DNA from: a virus
Virus record (IMG/VR): IMGVR_UViG_3300024518_001520
Span: 1-41,657 of that record
DNA: 41,657 nt
Direction: 5' to 3' (one strand)
Below the pieces are notes generated by a model. That model worked only from the letters and a program-made list of their open reading frames with translations. It made no database searches and had not been told where the DNA came from. Numbering within the stretch: the stretch's first letter is position 1; each line of letters starts with the position of its first letter. A program made the position numbers and the translations under genes. Positions 1-6,611 of this stretch are shown piece by piece.

Positions 1-83
1 TATACATTACTTTTATCTGGTATATTAGCTAATCCATTAAATTCTACAAAAGGATTTTTGTTAGGTCCTACTATGTTTGGCAT
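1..83 (-). CDS. 5' part of small virion-associated-type protein (duplicate of right-end gene)
   Basis: This is the first 27 codons of the 87-residue protein that is complete at the right end of the window. It is cut only because the circular genome was opened here. The start codon is preceded by GGGGGTTAGAAA. In the circle it follows the 128-residue gene after a 36-base gap, in the same leftward late operon. Confidence 0.8.
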   Translation of the reverse strand, partial: MPNIVGPNKNPFVEFNGLANIPDKSNV

Positions 84-127
84 TTTCTAACCCCCATACC
101 CACCTAAAATATCAACCATTTAGATTT
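1..127. repeat. Terminal overlap, copy 1 (circular assembly joint)
   Basis: These 127 bases are identical to the last 127 bases of the window. A perfect overlap of this exact length is what a de Bruijn assembler using k=127 leaves on a circular contig, so I read it as an assembly overlap and not as a biological terminal repeat. It cuts through the start of the 87-residue gene that is complete at the right end. Confidence 0.95.
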
Positions 128-506
128 GTCTTCTTTGTTGTAATAACTGCCTTAATAACTCAAATATTGCCATTTTTTGTTGTTCTTCTTCTTGTCTCAT
201 AATTTCCTGTTTTTCTTCTGGCGATCTAGGGCCCCATCCATCATCAGGTTTTATCTTTCCCATGCTATAATTTGGTGCTGTAGGAGATGGAGCAAACTGT
301 CTTATAGTAGGAAAAAAATCTCTTAAAAAAGGTTCCATTTTAGGGTCTATTAAAGGATCGTTAGGCATTCCAGGAGCTACTAATCCTTTTCTATCATCCC
401 AAGGAGTAAATGGCTCAAGTTCTTGCATCGGATTATTACGCCCTGGTCCCATCTCATTATATCTTTCCAATATATCAGGCTTATTAAATCTATTTATGTT
501 TGGCAT
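120..506 (-). CDS. Small Pro/Gln-rich late protein, paralogue-like to the 87-aa neighbour
   Basis: Not recognised. The 128-residue protein begins MPNINRFNKP, is rich in Pro, Met and Asp, and ends in a charged amphipathic helix (about residues 95-128, EEEQQKMAIFELLRQLLQQ). The next gene in the circle also starts MPNI and ends in a similar IIELLRRMGM helix. Their start regions share about 30 bases with only two differences, including the ribosome binding site GGAGGTTAGGAA. The start overlaps the end of the radical SAM gene by 17 bases. Its place in the late operon suggests a minor virion or assembly protein; that is inference. Confidence 0.75.
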   Translation of the reverse strand: MPNINRFNKPDILERYNEMGPGRNNPMQELEPFTPWDDRKGLVAPGMPNDPLIDPKMEPFLRDFFPTIRQFAPSPTAPNYSMGKIKPDDGWGPRSPEEKQEIMRQEEEQQKMAIFELLRQLLQQRRQI

Positions 507-1557
507 TTCCTAACCTCCATACCCATGCGTCTTTAGCCCAACATGACTCGCATGGTGCAGTTTCTTCTTGCCTGCCTTCATGTTGTGCATCCCTCATATC
601 TTGTAACTCTATAGAATTGTTCCAAATCTCTTCCAAACTATGTGTATTGGCATCGCCTACTGGTCTATTTTCAAACCAATCAGCACAACATCCCATTACT
701 TTGCCATCATATCCAATCGTTAATCTTTGAAAAGGTTGCTTACATACTGCTCTCTCCACTGCAACCCAATCGTCTATCAGAAAGTTTCCGTCAGCTCCTC
801 TATCCATCACTGCCGATACTCTTACATCGTCAACTATATCTTTCCACTTTCTGACGAATCCTTCGACTTCGTGTTCGTTACTTTTTTGCTTGCACATTTG
901 CACACGAATAAACGGTTTAGATAACCCTTTACTTTCTCGGTACGAAACTGCTTGCTCAATCGTTTCCGTAAGTTCGTCAAAGTCTCCACCTATCCGTATA
1001 TTCTCAAAGGTATCTTTCGTATTCCCATCTACACTGAATATAATTCTATCTACTCCAGCGTCTATTAAATCTTCTACCTTGCAACCTCTCATATTTCCAT
1101 TGGTATTTAACTGCACTTCAGGAATACCTAAACCCTTTGCTTTCCTTGTTAATTGAGCAATCTGTTTATGTAGAGTTGCCTCCCCTCTCCAGTTCCATTT
1201 AATACTGGAGACTCCCATCTCAGCAGCTTCTGTTAGCAAACGATCAGCCAATTCATACTTCATGGCTCCCTTTACATTTTCATCGTATGCCTGTGGACAC
1301 ATGGTACATTTAAAGTTACAGGCATAGCTAAGTTCAATATCTAAATGTATAGGAAACTTTGGAGTATAAACCAAGTTAAGAAACTTTTTCCCTGCATTAT
1401 GCCATTTAGTTCGATACAGCAGGTACTTCCACTCCTTTATCCTTTTCGCTGTCTCCTTCACTGCTGACAGCTTCCTGTTGTTTAGCCAAGTGCTCCCGTT
1501 CAAGTGCACAACAGTTTTTGAAGGTTTCTTCGATTCGCTTTCTATTCTCTCTACCAT
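490..1557 (-). CDS. Radical SAM protein with SPASM-like C-terminus
   Basis: A 355-residue radical SAM enzyme. The 4Fe-4S-binding CxxxCxxC motif is clear at C80-C84-C87 (YACNFKCTMCPQ). It is followed by a glycine-rich SAM region (WNWRGEATLH) and typical partial TIM-barrel signatures (LNTNG, IIFSVDG). The last 90 residues hold further cysteines (CKQPF, GCCADW, CESCW), as in SPASM/twitch domains that bind auxiliary clusters. Such proteins modify peptides, sugars or cofactors; the substrate cannot be read from sequence. The start ATG at 1557 has only a weak binding site and makes a 152-base overlap with the methyltransferase gene, so the true start may lie further in. The pair forms a two-gene insertion between head-completion and small late genes. 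Confidence 0.88.
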   Translation of the reverse strand: MVERIESESKKPSKTVVHLNGSTWLNNRKLSAVKETAKRIKEWKYLLYRTKWHNAGKKFLNLVYTPKFPIHLDIELSYACNFKCTMCPQAYDENVKGAMKYELADRLLTEAAEMGVSSIKWNWRGEATLHKQIAQLTRKAKGLGIPEVQLNTNGNMRGCKVEDLIDAGVDRIIFSVDGNTKDTFENIRIGGDFDELTETIEQAVSYRESKGLSKPFIRVQMCKQKSNEHEVEGFVRKWKDIVDDVRVSAVMDRGADGNFLIDDWVAVERAVCKQPFQRLTIGYDGKVMGCCADWFENRPVGDANTHSLEEIWNNSIELQDMRDAQHEGRQEETAPCESCWAKDAWVWRLGNAKHK

Positions 1558-2419
1558 AATGCTCTTGCGTTTCCTTTGGGCGAAGTTTGCGAGATAGGGA
1601 ACGTATTCCTCTACTGTAATAGTCTAATCGTTCCAAATAAAATCCTGCCTTATTTAACATTCTACCTAATGTTCTAGGTGTATATAAAGTTAAATGTGGT
1701 GAAGCAGTAAAGTTATCGCACATCATATTAAATCGGTTATATTCATTACCCCAAGGATACTCCACTGTGGGAACTCCTATAAATAACCAACCATCGGAAT
1801 ATAATCTATCGTTACACAACTTTAAAAAAGCTACAGGATCGTGTATATGTTCTAACACTTGCTGTGCTGTAATTAAGTCAAATGTTAAGTTACGCCAAGA
1901 CTTCTTCTTAAACTCCCCTGTTTCCACTTGACACAACTTATTCGCCCTAGCCCAATCTGCATATACTTTATTAGGTTCTATCGCATAAGTATCCCACTTA
2001 GGCCCACCATTCTCTCCCATCTTTTCATGGGTATATGGTAACAATCCCTCGCCAGTGCCCACATCGAGCATCCTTCCTGATTTAGGGAAAACCTTGTCTT
2101 CGTGAATGAAGTCATAAACATCTGCTGCATCCTTTAACTTGTAATCTACATTCTTTTGTTGTGGTGTTTGTGGTCTATATAACTTGCTATAAAACCTACC
2201 TGCTGTTTTTTTAGTCCATCTAGGAGATTGATATATGAGTTCACAATCATCACAATAATAGAAAGATACTTTAAAATCTTTTGGTACTTTTAATTGGTTT
2301 AAGTATGGATCATCATTATGTTCAAAATATACATCACGTTTCTTTGAACTACATAAAGGACAATCTACTTCTTCAAACTGTTCATCCAACCCAAATTCCG
2401 TCAACTGTAGAACCCTCAT
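1406..2419 (-). CDS. SAM-dependent methyltransferase with N-terminal zinc ribbon
   Basis: Class I methyltransferase of about 337 residues. The N-terminus carries a four-cysteine zinc ribbon (C20-C23 and C56-C59: CPLC, CDDC) followed by LIYQSPRW. The SAM-binding glycine motif is LDVGTGEGLLPY near residues 120-131. Further signs are the acidic loop YAIEPN and post-motif QQVLEHIHDP. Zinc-ribbon methyltransferases of this build often act on sugars in O-antigen or antibiotic pathways; that is family knowledge, and the substrate here is inferred. I chose ATG 2419 over a TTG 15 bases upstream. The C-terminal 50 residues are charged and low in complexity and share DNA with the N-terminus of the radical SAM gene. 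The start overlaps the end of the adaptor gene by 38 bases. Confidence 0.85.
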   Translation of the reverse strand: MRVLQLTEFGLDEQFEEVDCPLCSSKKRDVYFEHNDDPYLNQLKVPKDFKVSFYYCDDCELIYQSPRWTKKTAGRFYSKLYRPQTPQQKNVDYKLKDAADVYDFIHEDKVFPKSGRMLDVGTGEGLLPYTHEKMGENGGPKWDTYAIEPNKVYADWARANKLCQVETGEFKKKSWRNLTFDLITAQQVLEHIHDPVAFLKLCNDRLYSDGWLFIGVPTVEYPWGNEYNRFNMMCDNFTASPHLTLYTPRTLGRMLNKAGFYLERLDYYSRGIRSLSRKLRPKETQEHYGRENRKRIEETFKNCCALEREHLAKQQEAVSSEGDSEKDKGVEVPAVSN

Positions 2420-3074
2420 TATCTGTAGGTACAATCCTTCGAGGAGATTGTCTTTGCCTTCCCTCTAGCGTTTGAACTAGAGTTTTTTCTTCATTAGCTA
2501 ATTCTTCTCTAGGATCACGATTATCCATTAGGCGTAATTGTAAATTTAACAATGTTCTCAAAACAATAACTTTTGACCATCGATCTGGACAATCTATTAC
2601 TGTTGTGGTAGTAGAAAGTCTAGTTGCTTGAGGAACAAAGGTAACTTCAATAGCGTCTGTTGCTGCTTGTGTTGGGGTAGGTACAAGTTGTATAGCATTT
2701 GCTTCTATATAATAATAAAATTGGTCGTTTCTTGTAGCAGTTGTATTTCCACTTTCAAAATAAAACTTCTCTGTTTTAGCACTCAATGGAATAGCTGGTT
2801 GTCTGTCTCCATCGCTTTGTATGACTTCGACCAAATCAATTTTTCTAAATGTAGAGGTTACAGCAGGGCTTAGATTACGACTATCAGCAACTAAACTTGC
2901 TGTATGTATTTCTTCAAAATGACCTTCGTCAGCAGCTACAATTAAATCATAATAATGTTCATGTGCAGAGTTTGCTGCTGTCAATATTTGAGCATCACTT
3001 AATGTAGCTGTTGCACTATCTGTATCCGATAATGTTCTTACTTCGGTTATAATGGTAGTTGCTGTAGTTGCCAT
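2382..3074 (-). CDS. Probable head-tail adaptor (connector) protein
   Basis: 230 residues. The N-terminus is helical (LSDTDSATATLSDAQILTAANSAHEHYYDLI), as in phage adaptor proteins that begin by positioning helices on the portal. A beta-rich middle (KTEKFYFESGN, FYYYIEANAIQLVPTPT) and a C-terminal helix full of charged residues (DNRDPREELANEEKTLVQTLEG) follow. Ring-shaped connectors such as P22 gp4 or the gp6/gp15 group have this helix-strand-helix plan. It lies downstream of portal and capsid, where such adaptors normally sit. The start ATG overlaps the previous stop as TAATG. The family was assigned on pattern and position, not a strong motif. Confidence 0.65.
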   Translation of the reverse strand: MATTATTIITEVRTLSDTDSATATLSDAQILTAANSAHEHYYDLIVAADEGHFEEIHTASLVADSRNLSPAVTSTFRKIDLVEVIQSDGDRQPAIPLSAKTEKFYFESGNTTATRNDQFYYYIEANAIQLVPTPTQAATDAIEVTFVPQATRLSTTTTVIDCPDRWSKVIVLRTLLNLQLRLMDNRDPREELANEEKTLVQTLEGRQRQSPRRIVPTDNEGSTVDGIWVG

Positions 3075-3613
3075 TAGGTTTTCACCTTTTTCTTTTTATT
3101 TTTAAAGTCTATCCCTACTCGATGATTTGTCGGAGTCCAAACGTGCCAACCTCTTTTGTTAAAAGAAGTATAGTCATCCATTTGTTTTCTCAAAGCACCA
3201 TCATTTTCTAACGCAATATCTTTAAACATTTCTTTTTGTTGTCTTGATTTCTTTCTCTCTTCTTCGTATTCTTCTTTTTCTGCTGCTAACCAAATGTCAT
3301 CTGGTCTTGCGTGTCTCCAGTTATCCCATTCCTTTAACTGAAGTATCAATCCATAATCCAATGTCCTGAACTCACCATTATCCCCTTCCCAAAAACATAT
3401 ATGCCATCTATCTATGGGTTTAGGTTCATATAGTTTAATAGGTACTCCACGATCATAGAACGTGGCTATGTGGCTAAATCTTTTTCGTTCCGATGGGCGA
3501 AGGAAATGTCTTCGGTAAAAAACTTCCCAACGACACTTCCTTCCATTCCATTGGACCGATAAGTTTTCATCTAATCGTTTTAGTTCGTTTAGAATATACC
3601 TATCAGGATTCAT
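3074..3613 (-). CDS. Unknown head-region protein, 179 aa
   Basis: Not recognised. It is tryptophan-rich and basic. It begins MNPDRYILNELKRLDENLSV and has a central segment with WHICFWEGDNGEFRTLDYG, then a long charged helix (about residues 105-145, AAEKEEYEEERKKSRQQKE) and a lysine-rich C-terminal tail. The start codon directly follows the stop of the upstream gene, with CGGGAAA as binding site, so it is translationally coupled to it. Placement between a decoration-like gene and the adaptor suggests a head-completion role. No signal peptide or membrane segment is visible. Confidence 0.7.
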   Translation of the reverse strand: MNPDRYILNELKRLDENLSVQWNGRKCRWEVFYRRHFLRPSERKRFSHIATFYDRGVPIKLYEPKPIDRWHICFWEGDNGEFRTLDYGLILQLKEWDNWRHARPDDIWLAAEKEEYEEERKKSRQQKEMFKDIALENDGALRKQMDDYTSFNKRGWHVWTPTNHRVGIDFKNKKKKVKT

Positions 3614-4096
3614 TTATTTCCCGTCATCCGCAGGGGCATCATCATACTCAATACGAATATACCCTTGTATAAAGTTCACTGTAGAAGTGGCGGTAAAATC
3701 ACTGTTAATCAGTAATGTTGTTCCTGCACTAACTACCATACCACCTTTATTGCCAGTAACAATAGAAGTGTTTAGCGTAGCGGTAGAGATAGAACCAACT
3801 GTTGTTCCCGAGTTGAAACTAATTCCACCAGAAGCCAATAGACTTGTTGTTGTGGCTGATGCTATGGAAGAAGAATTAGCACGATAGAAATTTAATGTAA
3901 CCGAACCAGAGTTTCCAGCACCACCAGAAACACCTGCCAAAGCTACAATTTCTTTTACCCTTCCGTTATGAGGAACAGGTATATATAGATTCGTATCGGC
4001 TAACGCTGTGCCTGAACCATAATCTGCAAATCCAAATCGAAGCATTTCACTTTTCATTGGATTGTTTGCTGCAATATTTCTATTTTTAATTGCCAT
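3614..4096 (-). CDS. Putative capsid decoration / head fibre protein
   Basis: 160 residues, rich in Ser, Thr, Gly and Ala, with alternating hydrophobic residues typical of beta structure (GSVTLNFYRANSSSIASATTT, TVGSISTATLNTSIVTGNK). The N-terminus MAIKNRNIAANNPMKSEMLRFGF is polar. It sits immediately downstream of the major capsid gene, with a good ribosome binding site (GAGGAGAGC). Proteins of this size, place and composition in other phages are capsid decoration or head-fibre proteins; the assignment rests on that analogy. It is separated from the capsid gene by a hairpin-containing gap. Confidence 0.55.
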   Translation of the reverse strand: MAIKNRNIAANNPMKSEMLRFGFADYGSGTALADTNLYIPVPHNGRVKEIVALAGVSGGAGNSGSVTLNFYRANSSSIASATTTSLLASGGISFNSGTTVGSISTATLNTSIVTGNKGGMVVSAGTTLLINSDFTATSTVNFIQGYIRIEYDDAPADDGK

Positions 4097-4132
4097 ATTT
4101 GCTCTCCTCTGGAGCCATAGTTAACCCCAAAA

Positions 4133-4193
4133 TTTCCCTGCTGCCTGTCTCCCCATGTGGGTTAATATTATTTTAACCAGTGTAACAGGGAAA
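4133..4193 (-). terminator. Hairpin downstream of major capsid gene (possible attenuating terminator)
   Basis: In the 114-base gap after the capsid gene, TTTCCCTG at 4133-4140 pairs with CAGGGAAA at 4186-4193. A second, inner hairpin GGTTAA / TTAACC lies at 4160-4165 and 4173-4178. Read leftward, the outer stem is followed by TTTTGGGG, a weak U-tract. A partial terminator after the capsid gene would set its expression above the genes downstream; that role is inference. Confidence 0.4.
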
Positions 4194-4210
4194 AATTGGA
4201 TACTAAGAGG

Positions 4211-5452
4211 TTAAAGTGTTGCTTGAATATCAGTAATCCTGAAATTCTTATTCGGTGCATCTGTACCAAAGTTACCGAACATTCTCATAAATCCTTCAAA
4301 TGAGTCTATGTTGTTAACTCTGCTTAATACTGATCCGTCTTCATCTGCCCATTCAAAGTCTGATATCTTATATAGATGCCATGAAGGTGCATTGATTCCG
4401 TAAACAGTATTGAAAGGTGCATCTACTTCAAATCGGAACTGTGCTCCGTTGAAGTCTAATACTTTATGTCCACCTTTCAGTGTTTGTGCAGTGAATCGCA
4501 CGTCTGGTGTAAGAAGGTCTAAATACTCACGCCTCACACTGTAGTGAGAAATAAGGTGAGTAGTAGTGTCATCTTCACCAGAAGCCTCTGAAGCAGCATC
4601 CCATGCTTGTTGCAATAGGTTGAGCGTAAGAGGTCTATTAGTTCCACTATTTCCAAGAATATTGGCTCTCCACGATTTGTTACTGTAGGCATCACGACTC
4701 ACTCCAGCGTATGTTCCAGAGGAATCAATACCATCGTTTACACCATTAAAATCGTTAAAACCACATCCCGTCAACGTCATAATCGTTCCTGATACGACAG
4801 TAACTGTTGCTGAAAATGTAATAGTGGAAGACCCACTTGCTCCGACAGTAGCGGAAACTACTGTAGCAGAAGTGAAGTCAGTAGATACAGAAGATGTCTC
4901 TGTGGCAGCACCTGAAGCACTTAATCCATCTAGTATCATACCAGCTTGAATAAAGCGAAGTGGGCTTCCGACATTTACTGTTGAAGATGTTACATTCACA
5001 GTTGTTGTACCGACCGAAGATTGGTCAGAAGCAACTGTAGATAAATCACCACGACTACCAAAATAAAGCATCCTATTAAAATACTTACGACTGTTACGAG
5101 TCATTCTATCCATTTCCTCGGACATAGCTTCAGCAAATGCTGCTCTATCTCCTTGAGACTGTTTCATAGCCTGTGCGGAAACTTCAATACGACCATACCA
5201 ATATTTTGGTGATACTGTGGCTGTTACATAGACTTCGTTTTGTGCAGTAGGTAAAGTTCCTCGTTCTGCTCTAGTACCTACACCAAAGTTCCTACCAACG
5301 TGGACAGGATAAACAAGTCTTCTACCACCAACACGTTCAGAAGCTGCGTTAGCAATATCAAACATTGTTACTTTTTCATTCAGTGTATCTCGTACTTTTC
5401 CTAGAAACCAGTCCTTCAACACCGCATCAAAAGTGGTAGTTGTAGCTGGCAT
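4211..5452 (-). CDS. Major capsid protein (HK97 fold)
   Basis: 413 residues, start ATG with GGAG eight bases upstream. The order and style match HK97-fold coat proteins of podo- and siphoviruses. There is an N-terminal arm (TTTFDAVLKDWFLGKVRDTLNEKVTM), a segment ERVGGRRLVYPVHVGRNFGVG that resembles the E-loop region, then a long spine helix (YGRIEVSAQAMKQSQGDRAAFAEAMSEEMDRM). An Ala/Ser/Thr-rich insertion of about 70 residues in the middle (residues 145-225) may be a surface domain. The C-terminus ends with FEGFMRMFGNFGTDAPNKNFRITDIQATL, typical of the A/P domain end. It follows the scaffold gene directly, which is the classical order. Confidence 0.88.
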   Translation of the reverse strand: MPATTTTFDAVLKDWFLGKVRDTLNEKVTMFDIANAASERVGGRRLVYPVHVGRNFGVGTRAERGTLPTAQNEVYVTATVSPKYWYGRIEVSAQAMKQSQGDRAAFAEAMSEEMDRMTRNSRKYFNRMLYFGSRGDLSTVASDQSSVGTTTVNVTSSTVNVGSPLRFIQAGMILDGLSASGAATETSSVSTDFTSATVVSATVGASGSSTITFSATVTVVSGTIMTLTGCGFNDFNGVNDGIDSSGTYAGVSRDAYSNKSWRANILGNSGTNRPLTLNLLQQAWDAASEASGEDDTTTHLISHYSVRREYLDLLTPDVRFTAQTLKGGHKVLDFNGAQFRFEVDAPFNTVYGINAPSWHLYKISDFEWADEDGSVLSRVNNIDSFEGFMRMFGNFGTDAPNKNFRITDIQATL

Positions 5453-5462
5453 AGCTTACTCC

Positions 5463-6242
5463 TTACTCTCCTTGCTCCATTTGATCCATATACGCCTTCA
5501 AATCAGCGATATGATCTGCACTAGAAAAGTTTTTATATTGCTTTTCTTCGCTAGAGGGTATCGGTGCTCCTGATCCTCCTCCAGATGCAGGGGGCAACGT
5601 AGAGTTATGTTTAAGTTTATTAGTATGTTCCGATATAATTTGCTGTCTATAAGAGTTCACAAAACCCGCTCTCTCATTCACAGCAGTTTCCATTGGTGTT
5701 CCCAAGGCCACTTTAGCATAAATCGTATCCCAATCACCAGCCTGTAAATCTGGGTTTTCTTTAGCGAACTCTGCTTTTTTTGTTTCCCAAGCAGATTGGG
5801 CTACCTGATTTTTTAATTGAGTGGTGTCTTGTTTCACCTGATTCTGTACCTGTGCCACCTGATCCTGTAGTCTCTGAATCTGGGCTTGGTATGGGTCTTC
5901 TTCTTCCAACTCTCTATACCTATCTTCTTGTACTTGTTGTTGTTGCTGATAGGCAAGTTGTTGGGCTCTAGCATCAGCCTGCTGATTCACCCAATCGTCT
6001 AGGCCTTGCTTTTGTTGATTTAAGTTCTCCATCTCTTGGGAATAATGATAACCTTTCTGTAATAGTTCCGTTGTTCTAGGGTCATTAATATCCCAATCTA
6101 CCTCTTTTCCACTTACCTTCAACTTCAAAGAGTTTGGATCACTTGTATCGGTAGGTACTTCACCGATGTTCTGATCTCCTACATTTTGAGATTGTTCCTC
6201 TTGAGGAGTTCCCATATCTGTGGTTTGATCTTGGTCTGCCAT
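5463..6242 (-). CDS. Capsid scaffold protein
   Basis: 259 residues, very rich in Gln, Asp and Glu. The N-terminus is acidic and disordered, followed by a compact stretch LKLKVSGKEVDWDINDPRTTELLQKG. A long coiled coil (about residues 70-150, repeated QQQ and QVAQVQNQV heptads) leads to a basic-acidic C-terminal helix ending AYMDQMEQGE. Scaffolds of tailed phages are helical, Gln/Glu-rich, non-enzymatic and encoded just upstream of the coat protein, as here. There is no protease motif, so the scaffold is either expelled intact or cleaved by something not seen in this window. Confidence 0.8.
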   Translation of the reverse strand: MADQDQTTDMGTPQEEQSQNVGDQNIGEVPTDTSDPNSLKLKVSGKEVDWDINDPRTTELLQKGYHYSQEMENLNQQKQGLDDWVNQQADARAQQLAYQQQQQVQEDRYRELEEEDPYQAQIQRLQDQVAQVQNQVKQDTTQLKNQVAQSAWETKKAEFAKENPDLQAGDWDTIYAKVALGTPMETAVNERAGFVNSYRQQIISEHTNKLKHNSTLPPASGGGSGAPIPSSEEKQYKNFSSADHIADLKAYMDQMEQGE

Positions 6243-6260
6243 GTTGCTCTCCTAATATAG

Positions 6261-6611
6261 TTAGTTTCCACTACGTCTAAATTGGGCGTAGATAGTTCCT
6301 GCTCCAACTTGACCATGAACAGCAATATCGGCAGTTGAAACAATGTTAAGGTCTTTCAAATCTATTGTTGTAGCAGTATTTAATATTAGTGTAGGTAATA
6401 TTGCTGTTCCACCGACACTAAGTTCTACCATAGCTGCTGTTGCTGATGCAGAAATAATCACCCTATCTAATATAGTTTGATGTATTCTTTGTTTCGGATT
6501 TGGACCATTTACATTAGTTACAGTCGAAGATATAAATACTGCTGTCGCTGTAGGTACTGTAATTGGACCAGTTGAGTACATATTGTACCATGTTCCATGT
6601 TTATCTGGCAT
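6261..6611 (-). CDS. Small beta-rich structural protein between portal and scaffold
   Basis: Not recognised with certainty. The 116 residues look like a single beta-sandwich: MPDKHGTWYNMYSTGPITVP, then alternating hydrophobics (AVFISSTVTNV, DRVIISASATAAMVELSVGG, ILPTLILNTATTIDLKDL), ending YAQFRRSGN. The start ATG overlaps the portal stop as TAATG and has a full GGAGG site, implying high translation. Position and fold suggest a virion protein such as a head decoration or vertex protein. Confidence 0.65.
   Translation of the reverse strand: MPDKHGTWYNMYSTGPITVPTATAVFISSTVTNVNGPNPKQRIHQTILDRVIISASATAAMVELSVGGTAILPTLILNTATTIDLKDLNIVSTADIAVHGQVGAGTIYAQFRRSGN

Noticed and set aside
1-127. Direct terminal repeat as a biological genome end
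   Set aside because: The length equals a common assembler k-mer and the late operon reads through the joint without a break. True terminal repeats of podoviruses are usually longer and lie between genes; only read depth could show otherwise.
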